Source: Theropithecus gelada (Eukaryota > Chordata > Mammalia > Primates > Cercopithecidae). Taken from it: DNA of 64,000 nucleotides. The stretch lies in contig NC_037683.1 in NCBI RefSeq assembly GCF_003255815.1, forward strand, positions 76,505,440 through 76,569,439, written 5' to 3'. A program made the translations under genes and the position numbers. Below, one piece after another: positions 1 to 12,682 of this stretch; position 1 is the stretch's first letter; each line of letters begins with the position of its first letter. The notes below the pieces were generated by a model. That model was given only the letters and a program-made list of their open reading frames with translations, ran no database searches and was not told where the DNA came from.

Positions 1-406
1 GTAGATAAGCTTTTTGATTTGCTCCCAGTATTTTATTGAGTATTTTCACATTGATGTTCATCAGGGAAATTGGCCTGAAATTGTCTTTTTTTGTTGTGTC
101 TCTGCCAGGATTTGGTATCAGGATGATGCTGGTCTCATAAAATGAGTTATGGAGGAATGTCTCTTTTTATATTGTTTGAAATAGTTTCAGAAGAAATGGT
201 ACCAGTTCCTCTTTGTACCTCTGGTAGAATTTGGCTGTGAATCCATCTGGTCCTGGCCTTTTTTTATGTTCAGTAGGCTATTAATTATTCCCTCAATTTC
301 AGAACTTGTTATTGGTCTAGTCAGGGATTCGACTTCTTCCTAGTTTAGTCATGAGGCATGAGTTGATTTTCTAATGTTGAATTGGACTTGTGAACCTTGG
401 ACATGG

Positions 407-719
407 TGTATAATTCTTTTTTTTTTTTTTTGAGATGGAGTCTCTGTTGCCCAGCTGGAGTGCAGTGGTATGATCTCGGCTCACTGCAACCTTCGCATCC
501 TGTGTTCAAGTTATTTTCCTGCCTCAGCCTCCTGAGTAGCTGGACTACAGGTGCGGACCACCACACCCAGCTAATTTTTGTATTTTTAGTAGAGACGCAG
601 TTTCATCACATTGGCTAGGATGGTCTCTATCTCTTGACCTCGTGATTCACCTGCCTCAGCCTCCCAAAGTGCTAGGATTACAGGCATGAGCCACCGCACC
701 TGGCTGTATAATTCTTTTT
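407..719 (-). mobile_element. Alu SINE, antisense, with target duplication
   Basis: A poly(T) head at about 417-431 is followed by the inverted Alu body and ends in the inverted Alu 5' end near 704. The motif TGTATAATTCTTTT lies at both ends (407-420 and 705-718), a target-site duplication. Short open frames across it are Alu artefacts. Confidence 0.95.
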
Positions 720-1002
720 AAACATTATCGAATTTGATGTGCTAATATTTTGTTGATAATTATCTCATATTTTTATCTCATATTGGTTTTCAGTGTTCTT
801 TTCTTGTAATTCTCTGTCTGGTTTTGGTATAGGATAATGCTGGCATCATGGAATGAGTTAAAAGCATTTACTTTACCTCTAGTTTTTGCAAGAGATTATA
901 GAAAATTGATATAATTTCTTCCAAATAGTTTGGCATACATTGTCATTATAACCTTCTAGCCCTGGTACTTTCTGCTTTGGAAGAGTGTTAAGTACTGAAT
1001 TG

Positions 1003-1302
1003 ATTTTTTTTTTTTTTTTTGAGATGGAGTCTTGCGTGTCACCCAGGCTGGAGTGTAGTGGCGCAATCTGGGCTCGCTGCAACCTCCACCCCCTGGGTTC
1101 AAGCAACTCTTGTGCTTCAGTCTCCCCAGTAGCTGGGGTTACGGGCATGCGCCACCATGCCCAGTTAATTTTTGTATTTTTAGTAGAAACATGGTTTTGC
1201 CATGTTTGCCAGACTGGTCTCAAAGTCCTGACCTCAAGTGATCCACCCGCCTCAGCCTGCCAAAGTGCTGGGATTACAGGCGTGAGCCACTGTGCATGGC
1301 CC
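1003..1302 (-). mobile_element. Alu SINE, antisense
   Basis: A poly(T) run from about 1003 to 1020 is followed by the inverted Alu body with both arms, ending at the inverted 5' end near 1302. It sits inside the minus-strand L1. Confidence 0.95.
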
Positions 1303-1589
1303 TCTTTTATTTCTGATATTACTAACTGGTAATTTGTGTCTTCTTTTTTTTTTTTTTCATTAGCCTGGTTAGAGGCTTATCAAGTTTACTGATCTTACCA
1401 AATAACCAGTTTCTGATTTAATAGACTTTCTTTATTGATTACTGTTTTTAATATTATTAATAATTGGTCTAATTTTTATTATTTCTTATCCTCTGCTTAC
1501 CTTGGATTTAATTTACTCTGTCTTTTTTTTTGATTTCCTAAAGTGAACGTTTCAATGATTGGTTTTAGATCTTTCTTCTGTTAAAAGAA

Positions 1590-2020
1590 AAAACTTTATA
1601 CAAATTAAGTTTAACAGAGTATATTTGGGGAAATAACAATTATCAAACAAGGCAGGACCCAGAACTAGAATACATTCACAGTGACTCTAGGGCTGCCACA
1701 TGGTCAGACAACATTTCATAGACATAAAAAGAGGAAGTGATGTACAGAAAACAAAAGTGAAGTACAGAAACAGGTGGATTGGTTGCAACTAGGTGTTTGC
1801 CTCATCTGAACACCGTTGTACAAGTTGGCTGCCTGTGAATGAATAAAACTCAGCTGCTATGATTTGCTGAGACTTGGCTACTTGTTACAAGAGTAGGTCA
1901 CAGTCTGTTTACACATCAAGTTAGGTTACACTTTACTATGTACAGAGAAACGTTTAGGTGAAACTTTATGTATGGAGGCAGGTTTAGGCCAAACTGAATT
2001 TAATTTAGCACTTTTTTCCT
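1590..2020. mobile_element. Unclassified insertion within L1
   Basis: L1 antisense sequence stops near 1590 and resumes near 2025. The roughly 430 bp between is not L1 or Alu. It resembles a decayed LTR, but I cannot name the family and see no clean TG...CA ends. Confidence 0.4.
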
Positions 2021-2756
2021 AATGCACTGATTCAATACTATAAATTTCCCTCTAAGAATATGTTTGCTGCATCCCACTAATTTTTATAAATTGTATTTTC
2101 ATTTTCATTTAGCTTTCATTTAGTTTCATTTTAATGTATTCACTAAATAAAAACAAAATATTTTTATGTTTCTCTTGAATGTTCTTCTTTGACCCATGTA
2201 TTATTTAGAAGTATATTGTTTAATCTCCAAGTATTGTAGGATTTTCCAGGTATCTTAATTCCAATGTGTTCTGAGAGCACACATTCTCTGATTTCCCTTC
2301 TTCTAAATTGAAGTTGTACACTATGACCCAGAATGTGTTCTGTCATGACGAATGTTCTGTGTGAACTTGAGAAGAACGTGTACTCTGCTTAGATGAAAGT
2401 CTTAAAAGTCCATTAGAACCAGATTGTTTATCATGTTTTTGAGTTATTAATGATTTTCTACCTATTGGATATGTGTATTTCTGATATAGGGATGCTGAAG
2501 TCTCTTTCCAGTTCTATCAGCTTTTCCTCTCATATATGATGCTCTGCTGTTAGGCACATATGTGTTCAGAATTGTTATGACTTCTTGGAGAACTGAACTC
2601 TTAATCATGATGTAGTGTCCTTGAGTGTCCTCTGGCTACATTTCTTGCTCTGAAGCCTACTCTGTCTGAAGTTATTACAGCTATTGCTGTTTTCTTTTGA
2701 TTAGTATTAGTATGGTATATCTATCTCAATCCATTTACTTTTGCATGTATGTGTCT

Positions 2757-3842
2757 TATATTTATTTATTTATTTTCTAAGTTTTAGGTTCAAGGGGTGC
2801 ATGTGCAGGTTTGTTACATGGGTAAAATGTATGTCATGGGGGTTTGCTGTAGATTATTTTGTTACTTAGGTAATAAGCATAGTACTGGATATGTAGTTTT
2901 TCAATCCTCACCCTCTACCCACTATTCATCCTAAATTAGACCATGGTGTCTATTGTTTCCTTCTTTGTGTCCATCCTTGTGTATTCAATAATTCGCACTC
3001 ACTTATAAGTGAGAATATGCAGCGCTTGGTTTTCTGTTCCTGTGTTAATTCACTTAGGATAATGGCCTTCAGGTCCATCCATATTGCTAAAAGTACATGA
3101 TCTCATTTTTTTAATGGTTACATAATATTTCATGGTGTATACATACCATATTTTATTTATCCAACTCACCATTGATGGGCATTTAGGTTGATTCCATGTC
3201 TTTGCTATTGTGAGTAGTGCTGTGATGAACATACACGTCATGTGCATGTGTCTTTATGGTACAACCATTTATATTCCTCTGAGTACATACCCAGTTATGA
3301 GATTGCTGGGTCAAATAGTTGTTCTGTTTTAAGTTCTTTGAAAAATCTCCAAACTGCCTTTCACAGTGACTGAACTAACTTGCATTCCCACCAGCAGTGT
3401 ATAAGGGTTCCCTTTTCTCTGCAACCTTGCCAGCATCTGTTGTTTTTCGACATTTTTATAATTGCAATTCTGACTGGTATGAGATGGTATCTCATTGTGG
3501 TTTTGATTTGCATTTCTCTAATGATTAGTGAAGCTGAGCATTTTTTTCATTTGTTGTGGGCCACATGTAGGTCTTCTTTTGAAAAGTGTCTGTTCATGTC
3601 CTTTGTTCATTTTTGAATGGGGTTTTTTGTCTTTCATTTGTTAATTTGCTTAAGTTTCTTATAGATTCTGGATATTAGACCTTTGTTGGATTCACAGTTT
3701 GCAAGTATTTTCTCCCCTTCTGTAGGTAGTCTGTTTACTCTGTGGATAGTTGTTTTTTTTTTTTTTTTTTTTTTTTTCCTGTGCAGAAGCTCTTTAGTTT
3801 TATTAGGTCCCATTTATCAATTTTTGTTTTTGTTGCAATTGC
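2757..3842 (-). mobile_element. L1 3' end, 5'-truncated, antisense
   Basis: An A/T-rich tail (about 2757-2776, TTTAT-type on this strand) is followed by antisense L1 3' UTR and the end of ORF2, up to a T-rich block near 3752-3777. It stops at about 3842, directly against relaxin unit A. This insertion, or an accompanying deletion, removed the upstream flank of unit A. Confidence 0.85.
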
Positions 3843-4318
3843 TATAAGAGAGGAGTCAAAGGAATGTAAGAAATTACTAGAAACTGATAGAATCTGATTT
3901 CCCACCACTGTACAAAGTAAAAAGACCTCAAGTCAATACTTCGCTAAGACTTAAGATCAACTCCAGAGGCCCCTGTATTTTCTTAACCTTGTCAGGATCT
4001 TTGGAGGGCAGATGCCCCATCCACCAATCATAACCACAGTCCACACACTCTGTTGGAGATCTCATTGGCTGCCCACACCCAGTCCCCACTCTACTGTGGT
4101 GGTAAAGGTCAGATTTTTCTTTTGTAATGTGTTTGTGTTGAAAGAGTCTCACTGAGAATCTCACCAAGGGAGGGAAAGTTGTGGAAATAGCAAGCTGCCC
4201 GAATGAGAGGCTCTCAGTGCCCTTCTCACCAAGGAGGGTGAAGCTTTGGGGAGGTAGGGCTGCCTACAGACCTCCTGGAGGTAGGATGCATTACAGCACT
4301 GTCTTGATGTTACATCAA
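3843..4318 (+). pseudogene. Relaxin-family unit A relic, part 1 (exon 1 deleted)
   Basis: This is the first of five related units. Positions 3843-4011 align with the distal promoter of unit D (31195-31345). Positions 4012-4318 align with the intron of unit B (about 18110-18424), including the shared run that begins GGAGATCTCATTGGCTG. Promoter and intron are fused at about 4011, so proximal promoter and exon 1 are missing, about 1.07 kb in unit B coordinates. The alignment stops where a MaLR LTR begins at 4319. The rest of the intron reappears at 16903. Nothing coding remains here; the small frame at 4181-4369 is chance. Confidence 0.75.
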
Positions 4319-4671
4319 TGTATTAGTACATTTTCACATTGCTATAAAGAACTAGCTGAGACTGGGTAATTTACAAAGAAAAGAGGTTTAATTGATTCAC
4401 AGTTCTACGTGGCTTGGGAGGCCTCAGAAAACTTACAATTATGGCAGAGGGTGAAAGGAAAGCAAAGCTTGTCTTACATGGCAGCAGGAGAGAGTACACT
4501 TTTAAACCATCAGATCTTATGAGAACTCACTCACTGTCATAAGAACAGCATGGGGAAATCCACCCCCATGATCCAATCACCTCCCATGACATCTCTCCCC
4601 TTATGTGTGGGGATTACAATTTGACATGAGATTTAGGTGGGGACACAGAGTCAAACCACATCATTCTGCCC
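4319..4671 (-). mobile_element. MaLR LTR (THE1/MST type), antisense
   Basis: The piece starts TGTATTAGTACATTTTCACA and contains the antisense MaLR LTR body, including the inverted U3 start ending near 4671. It interrupts the intron of unit A just after GTTACATCA. The internal part lies at higher coordinates, so this is the 3' LTR of a minus-strand element. No second LTR is seen. Confidence 0.85.
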
Positions 4672-5690
4672 TTGGCCCCTCCAAAATCTCATGTCCTTCT
4701 CACATTGCAAAATACAATTATCCCATCTTAACAGTTCCCCAAAGTCTTAACTCATTCCAGCATTAACTCGAAAGTCCAAGTCCGAAGTCTCATCTGAGAC
4801 AAGGCAAGTCCCTTCTGCCTATGAACTTGTAAACATCAAAAAACAAGTTAATTGCTTTCAAGATATAATGCAGGTACAGGCATTGGATAAATGCTCCTAT
4901 TCCAAATAGGAGACATGGGCCAAAACAAAGAGGCTACAGACCCCAAGCAAATATGAACCCCAGTAGGGCAGTCATTAAATCTTAAAGCTCCAGTATAATC
5001 TCCTTTGACTCCATGTCTCACATCCAGGTCACGCTGATGCAAGAGGTGGGCTCCCAAGGCCTTGGGCAGCTCTGCCCCTGTGGCTCTGCAGAGTACAGCC
5101 CCTGAGGCTGCTTTCATGGGCTGGTGTTGGGTGCCTGCAGCTTTTCCAGGCCTATGGTGCAACCTGTTGATGAATCTACCATTCTGGCATCTGGAGAAAG
5201 GTGGTCCTCTTCTCACAGCTTCACTAGGCAGGGTCCTAGTGGGGATTGTGTCTGGAGGCTCCAACCCTACATTTCCCCTCTGCACTTCCTAGTAGAGGTT
5301 CTCCATGAGGACTCTGCCCCTACAACCTACTTCTGCCTAAACATCCAGGTGTTTTCATACATTCTCTGAAATCTAGGTGGAGGTTCCCAAACTTCATCTG
5401 TCACACTCTGCACACTGCAGGCCCAACACCATGTGGAAGCTGTCAAGGCTTGGCTTTTGCACTCTTGGAAGCAGTGACCTGAGTTATACCTTGGCTCCTT
5501 TTAGCCACAGCTGGAGCTGGAGCAACTGGGATGCAGGGCACTATGTCCCAAGGCTGCACAGAGCAGTGGGGCCCTGGGCCTGACCCACGAAACCATTTTT
5601 TTCCATCCTAGGTCTCCAGACCTGTGATGGGGGTGTGGAGGGTGCTGCCATAAAGATCTCTGAAGTTCCCTGGAGATATTTTCCCCATAG
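4672..5690 (-). mobile_element. MaLR internal sequence (THE1/MST-int type)
   Basis: It continues directly from the LTR with the typical antisense internal start after the LTR edge. It carries the relatively GC-rich internal body through about 5690, where recognisable element sequence stops after GGAGATATTTTCCCCAT. The 5' LTR is missing. Open frames of 76-145 codons in this stretch are chance frames in a non-coding MaLR body. Confidence 0.75.
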
Positions 5691-6174
5691 TTAAGAAATG
5701 TGTGACTATATAGGTAGATACAGATAGATAGAAAGATATCCAGAATTGTGACAGAAAATTATTAGCTAGGAAACATATAATCTTTACTCATAGATAGAAA
5801 ACTGGATGTCAAGAAAAGCCAATTATTTCTGATAAAAGTGAAGACAGAGTATGTTCAAAATAGGTAAACTCAAATGAGTTATCAACTAGCTACTATATCT
5901 TATAGTATGAGTAAGTACATTAAAATAAATCCTCCCTTGCTGCCACTTTCATGAGGCAGATTAATATAATGTCATTCTACTTCATGGTGACCTCTTAAAG
6001 AGACCTATACTCATCTATACGGAGATACCATTCAGACAACTATGGATTACTGGAGGGTCCATGGAAAGAAAGGGGCAAGCTATTTTATAGAATGATAACA
6101 TCTTAAGGAATATGTGAGCTGGAAAGGAGTTGCATAGATAAATTCGATTTGGAAAGCAGTATACAATTTTTGAA

Positions 6175-6420
6175 GAGTGACAATTGTGAAATCAGACTGC
6201 TTGGTTTATATCACTACTCAACCACTTAGTTGTGTTACCCTAAGAAATTGGCTTCACCTCACTGTGCCTTAGTCCTCTCATTGGTAAAATGGGGACAATA
6301 ATATGTACTCTGTGGCATTGTTGTAAGAATTGTTAGATACATCATGTTAAGCATTTAGCATAATGCTTGACATTTAGCAAAGAAGTATATCTTTTATTGT
6401 TATTATTATCAATATTACTG
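6175..6420 (+). mobile_element. MIR SINE relic
   Basis: The central MIR core is recognisable: an antecedent of the ...TGTGTTACCCTAAG... segment, then CACCTCACTGTGCCTTAGTC, TGGTAAAATGGGGACAATAA and a TATT-rich tail. Sense is plus. The age of MIR elements indicates that the surrounding sequence is ancient. Confidence 0.85.
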
Positions 6421-6817
6421 AATTTTTTTCATTAAAGCACATTTGCACAACATTATTTTAGCTACTGTTGGTGAATCAAAATGTGAATTGCTGAAGGAGA
6501 TTTGGTACATTTTCTTACAGTGAGAGGGAGATTGCAAATTAGATGGAGTAGAAATGCCTCTTAAGGGCCTGCCAGGTTCCTATCGCCTCTTCAAATCATG
6601 GGAATACAGAAAGATTTGAGTCCCTTCAAGGGAAATTCCATTCATCTGGCTACCTTTGCAACCAGCAACTGGTGACGTGAATAAATAACCTGCTAAGCAA
6701 GAAGGTAATGATAACTTAGACAATAATCAACCTTGTGTAAATTAGAGTCACAAGATGTTTGGTTTCCTGTATAAACTAGTGGTAACATCTTGACATGTAT
6801 CCTCAAATTTTTTTCAG

Positions 6818-6910
6818 AATCAAGGACCTCTACTGCACGAAAAATGCTGATTGCTGTCACATAGACCTCAAACAGAATGGAATCTCAGACGGACCAGAAC
6901 CAGAAAGTAG
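6818..6910 (+). other. Exon-like 93-bp segment with splice signals
   Basis: A polypyrimidine tract ending TTTTTTTCAG sits immediately before 6818, and a strong donor GTAAGG follows 6910. The 93 bp are open in one frame (31 codons' length, so skipping or including it would keep phase). That frame contains a Cys-rich motif, CTKNADCCH, at about residues 6-14. No family is recognised. It lies where the intron of unit A would be. It may be chance, an exonised relic, or an alternative relaxin-family exon. Confidence 0.3.
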
Positions 6911-7445
6911 GTAAGGAAATTCCAGAAATTCCTCAGCCCTAACTCAGTTTAGAGATCCCTTTACCTCAGCCTTTAACAATCTCTTGCTTGTAAGCTATCA
7001 GGGAGTTATGGTCTTAAATATTAGCTAGCAGTTCTCCTTGTTTTCTGCTCTGCAATAAATGCCTTTTTTTTTTTTTTGAATCTCTCTGCAAGCCTAGGAG
7101 TGTGTGTGTGCCATTGCTGTGGCAGTCAAGCTGACCCAAGTTTGGTTTGGTAATGCAACTATTAAAAATTGCTTCAAAATAGTTAAAAAGCAGATAGAAC
7201 AAGTGAAGCAATATTTAAATGCAATATGTCCAAAGCTGTGTTACATACGCTAGTTTGGTGAACCAATATAATACTAATAATAGAAAATGGCAATATTATC
7301 CTCTTAGAGGTTAACAATGCCTATTTACATATTAAAGACTTCAAAGACTTGTGTACTTTAAATTTAATCTGGTTTTTCACAACTTCTTAGACTACTGAAA
7401 CTAGTCATCATCAATGACCTATTAATAGCTACTAAAAGTAGCTAC

Positions 7446-7896
7446 TGTGAACCCCAAATATCTGCGACAAGTCTCAGTCAGTTTAGAAAGTTTATTTTGC
7501 CAAAGTTAAGGATGTGCTCCCACGACACAGCCTTAGGAGGTCCTGATGACATGTGCCCAAGGTAGTTGGGGCACAGCTTGGTTTTATACATTTTATGGAG
7601 ACATGAGATATCAATCAGTGTATGTAAGATGTACATTGGTTCTGTTCAGAAAGGCCAGGACAACTCAAAGTTAAGAGGGGGATTCCAGGTCATAGGTAGA
7701 TAACAGATAAATGGTTGCATTATTTTGAGTTTCTGATTAGCCTTTCCAAAGGAGGCAATCAGATATGCTTTTATCTCAGTGAGCAGAGAAATGACTTTGA
7801 ATAGAATGGGAGGCAGGTTTGCCCTTACCACTTCCCAGCTTCACTTTCCTGTTAGCTTAGTGATTTGGAGGCCTCAAGATTTCTTCTCCTTTCATA
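7446..7896 (-). repeat. 3' LTR of the provirus
   Basis: Read on the minus strand, this has a TATA box (TGTATAAAACC, about 7584 down), then a poly(A) signal in ...AATAAACTTTCTAAA... near 7490, ending ...GGGGTTCACA at 7446. It matches the 5' LTR but lacks about 85 bp of U3 and has one altered terminal base (TA for CA at its start). Confidence 0.85.
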
Positions 7897-7919
7897 TTTC
7901 TCCCCCCCCCCTTTCTTTT
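7897..7919 (-). other. Polypurine tract of the provirus
   Basis: The plus strand is almost pure pyrimidine here. The minus strand reads A- and G-rich with an uninterrupted G run, directly upstream of the 3' LTR. This is where plus-strand priming occurs in retroviruses. Confidence 0.75.
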
Positions 7920-10900
7920 AAAAATCTGTTGGAGAAAGCATTTTAGAAGAAAATGCATCTGTGGTCCCAGGTTTCACTTGATTGCTTATGGTTAGGATGG
8001 TTTATTCCTAGATGGGTAGGTCCCATGTTTTTAAGACAGCTCATTTTAAGCAGGTTGGGAAGTTTCACACCTTATGAAGAGAAAATAGGGGGAGGAAGGA
8101 AGGGAGAAAACCAACAACACAAAATGAACAACCCTAGAAAATCTATATCTATATAGGCCATATTGCTCTGAAGTCCCTACATCAGTAGGCAGGTATGAAA
8201 GTCCTTATATATGTAAGGAGGTTGCTGTTATTTTCTTCTGAAGTTTAAGTTGTCTAGATTCAGTTTGCAGGGCTTTAAGAAATCACAGCTTAGTTTTCAG
8301 TGATTTCAAATTAGGAAAATGGAGGGAAAAAAAGGAAAAGAAGGAAGAAAAAAATTGAAAATATTATTTTGGAGACTCATAGAAGGGAAAAATTAGAATT
8401 TAGTTCAAACTGTAGAAAGTAATAAAAACTGCAAAGCTAGAATCTAAAAATAGATGTACAATGGTTTTTAAGACTTAACTTTTCTCTCTCCAGTTTCTCA
8501 TTTTTACTAAAGACAAATCATGGTAGGACCAATTTGCTTTATTATATTTGGCCTGACTGTTTGTATAAAGTGTAGCAAGAATGATTATGTTTTGCATTGG
8601 TTTTAAAATTGGCTTTGATGAAACTGTGTTCCATAGAAGAAATCTCAGGTAAGACTTTTTAAAATCCAAGCCCAGCCATGGCTTTGTACCATCAAATACC
8701 TATGAGTTGGGTAAATTCCTGTCCTCTTGAGGTCCCCAGATAACTTAGGGCTACGAGTCCTGTCATAAAATGACATTCTCTACTTACCACAGGTCAGCAA
8801 CCCTGTACAGAGACGGTGTAGACAAAGTATGAGGCTAGTTTTCCCAAGGGGTTTTTGTTGATTCTATAAGTCAAGTTTGATTCCTTAATGGAAGGCACAC
8901 CATTCCAGTCAGAGCCTTAGTAAAATAATCAGTTTCTCCACTAATTCCCTGCTGCAAAAGAAAACATCCTTATTGCACTTATGCAAATAACTATATTGTC
9001 ATAAGTTAAGAATACTCACAGATAGTTTCTATATTATGGAGAAACTAGGTAGAGAGAAAGAAATATGCTCCAAATTTTGTTCACTGGAGTATAATTTACT
9101 CAATTGTTATAAGCTGCCAATAGCTCAAAAGTATTTTAACTCTGAAAAACAAAACAAAGGATCAGCAACATTTTAAGTAAGAAAGTAAAAAAGATCACTT
9201 CAGTCTTCTATTAGTTTGGTACATGCAGTTAACTCTGTTTTGTTTGATATTCATGAACATTTCAGCTTTCCATTAGAGTCCTGAAAGTTTTTCCTCTATT
9301 CTAGTGTCACAATTTTCAAAGTTATTAGAAACCTACATTCAAGAGCAACTATCAAAGTCCTGCAGTTGATTATAAACCACCTTTCAAAGAGGATCAAAAC
9401 ATGACAATAATTGTCTGTGAATGGCACAAGGACAGCCATTGTTAACGCCACAATTGACTAGGAATTTTGGTTACTTCTGTAGCATACAACAATTTTACAT
9501 AACAATTATAATTATTAGTAACATACACTAAGTCATATCAGAATTATAGGAGTTTCCCATAATTTTGGAACACACACCAATAACATTTATACAAGCACAG
9601 CCCAAAGAAAGCCAAACACCATTTCATACTTGGCCATGCTTCCTGTATAATTTTTATGCCAAATAAGCTGAATATGTCTCTTTTGGACTTCAGGGAACTC
9701 ATATCAAAAAATTAATGAGAACCCATTAGAGTTTGACTTTGGGAAGTTTGTCAAATACAAAAAAGTTTAAAATGCTTGACATCACGAAATAGAATCACAG
9801 GTATATTGATTCAAAAATTGATTTTTGATTCTAAAATCTAAAAATAAGTCATCCGTTTAACCAAAGTGATAACTCAAAGATTTTTTTGAAGAGGTGAAAA
9901 CCTCTATTCTTTGAGAGAGAAGACTTAATTTCCCAATCAATAAGTCCTAATAAAAGCAGCATGAGGCCAATTAAGTTTGTTTTTCAAAATTTTATAAACA
10001 ATCTATAAAATTTTAATCATCTTGAGCATAAGATATAATTTTCATAGCCTTTTTATAACCTTTATAATCTTTATTAAGGAGTGGGTTACTGATCCAATAA
10101 AACCTTGTTAATCTGACACAGGGGCTCATATGCTGGTCTTGCTTCTGTGTCTTTGACATTAGTGGTTTATTTATAGAGAAACTGAACTTATTTTATCTCT
10201 CAAAATTGGCCCTTACAATCTCATGCATGTACATCTTCTACAGTGGTCCCTGGGCCTTGAGGAGTTGAATAGTTTTAATTTATTGTCCTGTGCCTCACAA
10301 ATGCAGTTTATTTTGATTGGTGTCTTCTACTGGGTCTGCAGATGAGGATTTAACTGCTGTCAGTTTTTAAGATTTATCACAACTTAGTGTCCTTTTTAGA
10401 CCTAGGAGTCAAAGCGCTGTAACTTAATGGCACAAGGACTCTAAAAGTGCATGCAGAAAGTTACATGATGTAATGACCTAAATTAATTTTTTTTTAAATC
10501 TTATTTTTTTCTAAGCAAACCGAACTTAATAATAATTACATAGAAATTATTTCAATAAAGAGTAAGATCTGTTTATTAGGCTAGTTACACAAAGGTAAAA
10601 GAAAAGATTTTCTGCATTGTGACTCCTGTTCTCTGTGGGGAATATCATGTTGGAAGGAAACATTTCCTTTAGATAAAGATAAAACTTCTTTTTTTTTGGC
10701 ATCAGGGCACAACAGTTAGAATCTGAAGGGGAAAGAATAAACTTACAGGAGCTGAAAACTAGTTGAAGGATAGAGTTATTATTTCAGGCCTTTTAAAAGA
10801 AGAGAGAAAGCTGAAAACAATGAGATGCAATAAAAGTAGAACTTTGTGTAAAAACAAAAGTATAATGTCTTGTAATTTATTAAGGGTAAACCAACACCTT

Positions 10901-11513
10901 AAGACAATTTCATAGTTCGAACTAATTCTTTAGTGTATAAGTGTTGTTGTTTTTTTAAAACCAGAATTCAATCTCTAGAAAGACCATTGTAATTCCCCTT
11001 TAGTTATAGACAACTTGGTCATATAAAATATTTTTTTGTCATAAATCCTCTTATTATGACTTACACAGACCATTCATGACATTCTTGGACTTTCTAGCTT
11101 GTCCCAAACATCCCTCCTTTTTAAACAACTAGTCATTGTATTCCAGGACAAAATTTACCATACAAGATTCCTTCTCATATAATTTTTTAAAAAATTTCCT
11201 GGTTCCTTTTACTTTATTTTATATGTAAACTTTAAGTAAGCTTTAAATTAGACAAAAATTATTCACTTTAGAAAGGGGGTACATTTTTTAAGAAAAAAAT
11301 GTTTCCCTACAATTTTTTTTAACTAGAAAACACCCAATTAATGAAATATTCATTATTAAATTTAATATAACTTTAGATTCTAAATTATGACAAGTTTGTA
11401 TTTATCCCATTACATTTACCTAATTATTTTATTTTATTAGTTTACCTAGATTATTTATGAAACTGTGCTAGTCATCATTTGAAGTTATGAAACTACCATT
11501 GCTAAATTGTAAT

Positions 11514-12191
11514 TGAGACTGAAAAATATCTCATCTAACTGACTCCATTTTGCTTCTAACCTCCAAGTTTTCCTTGTTCATTCCTGGGCATAGGCCAAGC
11601 TAACTTTGGGAATAACTTAGTTTATAGTTTGGCTTTGAAACAAGGAGAATAACAGTGCTTTCCCAAAACAAACCCCCTTCCTGCCTAGGAACTAGACTGC
11701 CTACAGCCACAAGATTACAAATTATGGTTTAGGTGTCATGCAGCTGGAGGCTACAAGATTCTAAATCTTCCCAAATTGCTCCTGGGGATAACATATAACA
11801 TATGTAAAATATAAGATCAGCACTTGAGATATTTTACAGACCCTACACTTGATAGATCGGAAGTGACCACCCAGATTGATAAACTGGCTTATCTGGTTTT
11901 GTGGCCTCCATCCAGGAAATGACTTGGCATAAGAGGACAGCTTAGACTCCCTATGATTTCATCTCCAACCCAACCAATCTGAACTCCCAGCTCACTGACT
12001 CCTACCCACCAAATTGTCCTTAAAAACTCTGATCCCTGAATTCTCAAAGAGACTGATTAGAGTAATAATAAAACTCTAGTCTCCCACATAGCCAGATCTG
12101 TGTGAATTACTCTTTCTCTATGGCAGTTTCCCATCTTGATAAATCAGCTCTGTCTAGGCAGCGGGTGAGGTGAACCCCTTGGGTGGTTAGT
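11514..12191 (+). mobile_element. Nested ERV1-type LTR inside the provirus
   Basis: It begins TGAGACTGAAAAATATCTCA and carries CCAATC-type elements and an AATAAAAC signal near 12070. It ends in ...GAACCCCTTGGGTGGTTA. The end resembles that of the LTR at 16251-16902, so they are related subfamilies. Orientation is plus, opposite to the host provirus. The right boundary is uncertain by about 15 bp and no clean target duplication is seen. Confidence 0.7.
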
Positions 12192-12649
12192 TATTTTCCT
12201 GTCAACCATCTTATGTAGCCTATGAATTTCAGATGTGTACCTAAGTAGGAATCTTAAGATTAAATATATGGTTACTTTACTAAAAAATTCAAGATTTAGC
12301 CATTTCATTAAACCAATCTTAATGTCTTATTTATCAAAAATTACACAAGCATAAAGTATTCTGTTTTGGAATGGGTTTATAGTTTTGTAACCCTTATGCT
12401 AAAAATTCATAATAGCATTTGAATGAAATAAGTATGAAATTCCTTGATCAATAAATGCAAACAAAAATGTGTGCTGGCAATTCTTAGGACATTTCTAATG
12501 TTACCTTACCAATAATTTTAAGGCTAGCTTATTAAAGATTTTACTTAAGTCACATGAACTTGAAAAGCATTTGGGATGTTATTTAATTTATGAATCCTCT
12601 TTAAGCCAATTTGGTACCTTGTGGCCAGAACACAAGAAAATACACGTAG

Positions 12650-12654
<5 letters not shown>

Positions 12655-12682
<28 letters not shown>
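12655..12682. repeat. (CA)n microsatellite
   Basis: A CA run of about 13 units with one early interruption, within the proviral internal region. Confidence 0.95.

Larger units (their letters stand above)
1..2756 (-). mobile_element. Old L1 (L1M-type) ORF2 region, fragmented
   Basis: Read on the minus strand this is decayed L1 ORF2 sequence. The characteristic reverse-transcriptase stretches appear in antisense near 60-280, 780-900, 1370-1560 and 2040-2740. It is interrupted by two Alus (about 407-704 and 1003-1302) and by an unclassified insert (about 1590-2020). Stops and indels break every frame, so it is not coding. The element runs off the left edge of the window. Confidence 0.8.
5691..7441. 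other. Old non-repeat stretch, possibly ancestral intron of unit A
   Basis: About 1.75 kb with no recognisable mobile element except a MIR at 6175-6420. With 16163-16250 it forms the sequence that existed before the provirus landed. It lies between the two parts of the unit A intron. Unit B has nothing equivalent at this point; there the flanking sequence is joined at a single ATCA. An exon-like segment lies at 6818-6910. Confidence 0.45.

Noticed and set aside
3753..3777. Long T run as possible L1 or Alu tail
   Set aside because: L1 sequence continues on both sides, so it looks like an internal expansion and not an insertion boundary.
5062..5583. Open frames on both strands in a GC-rich patch
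   Set aside because: Explained as the internal region of a non-coding MaLR element.
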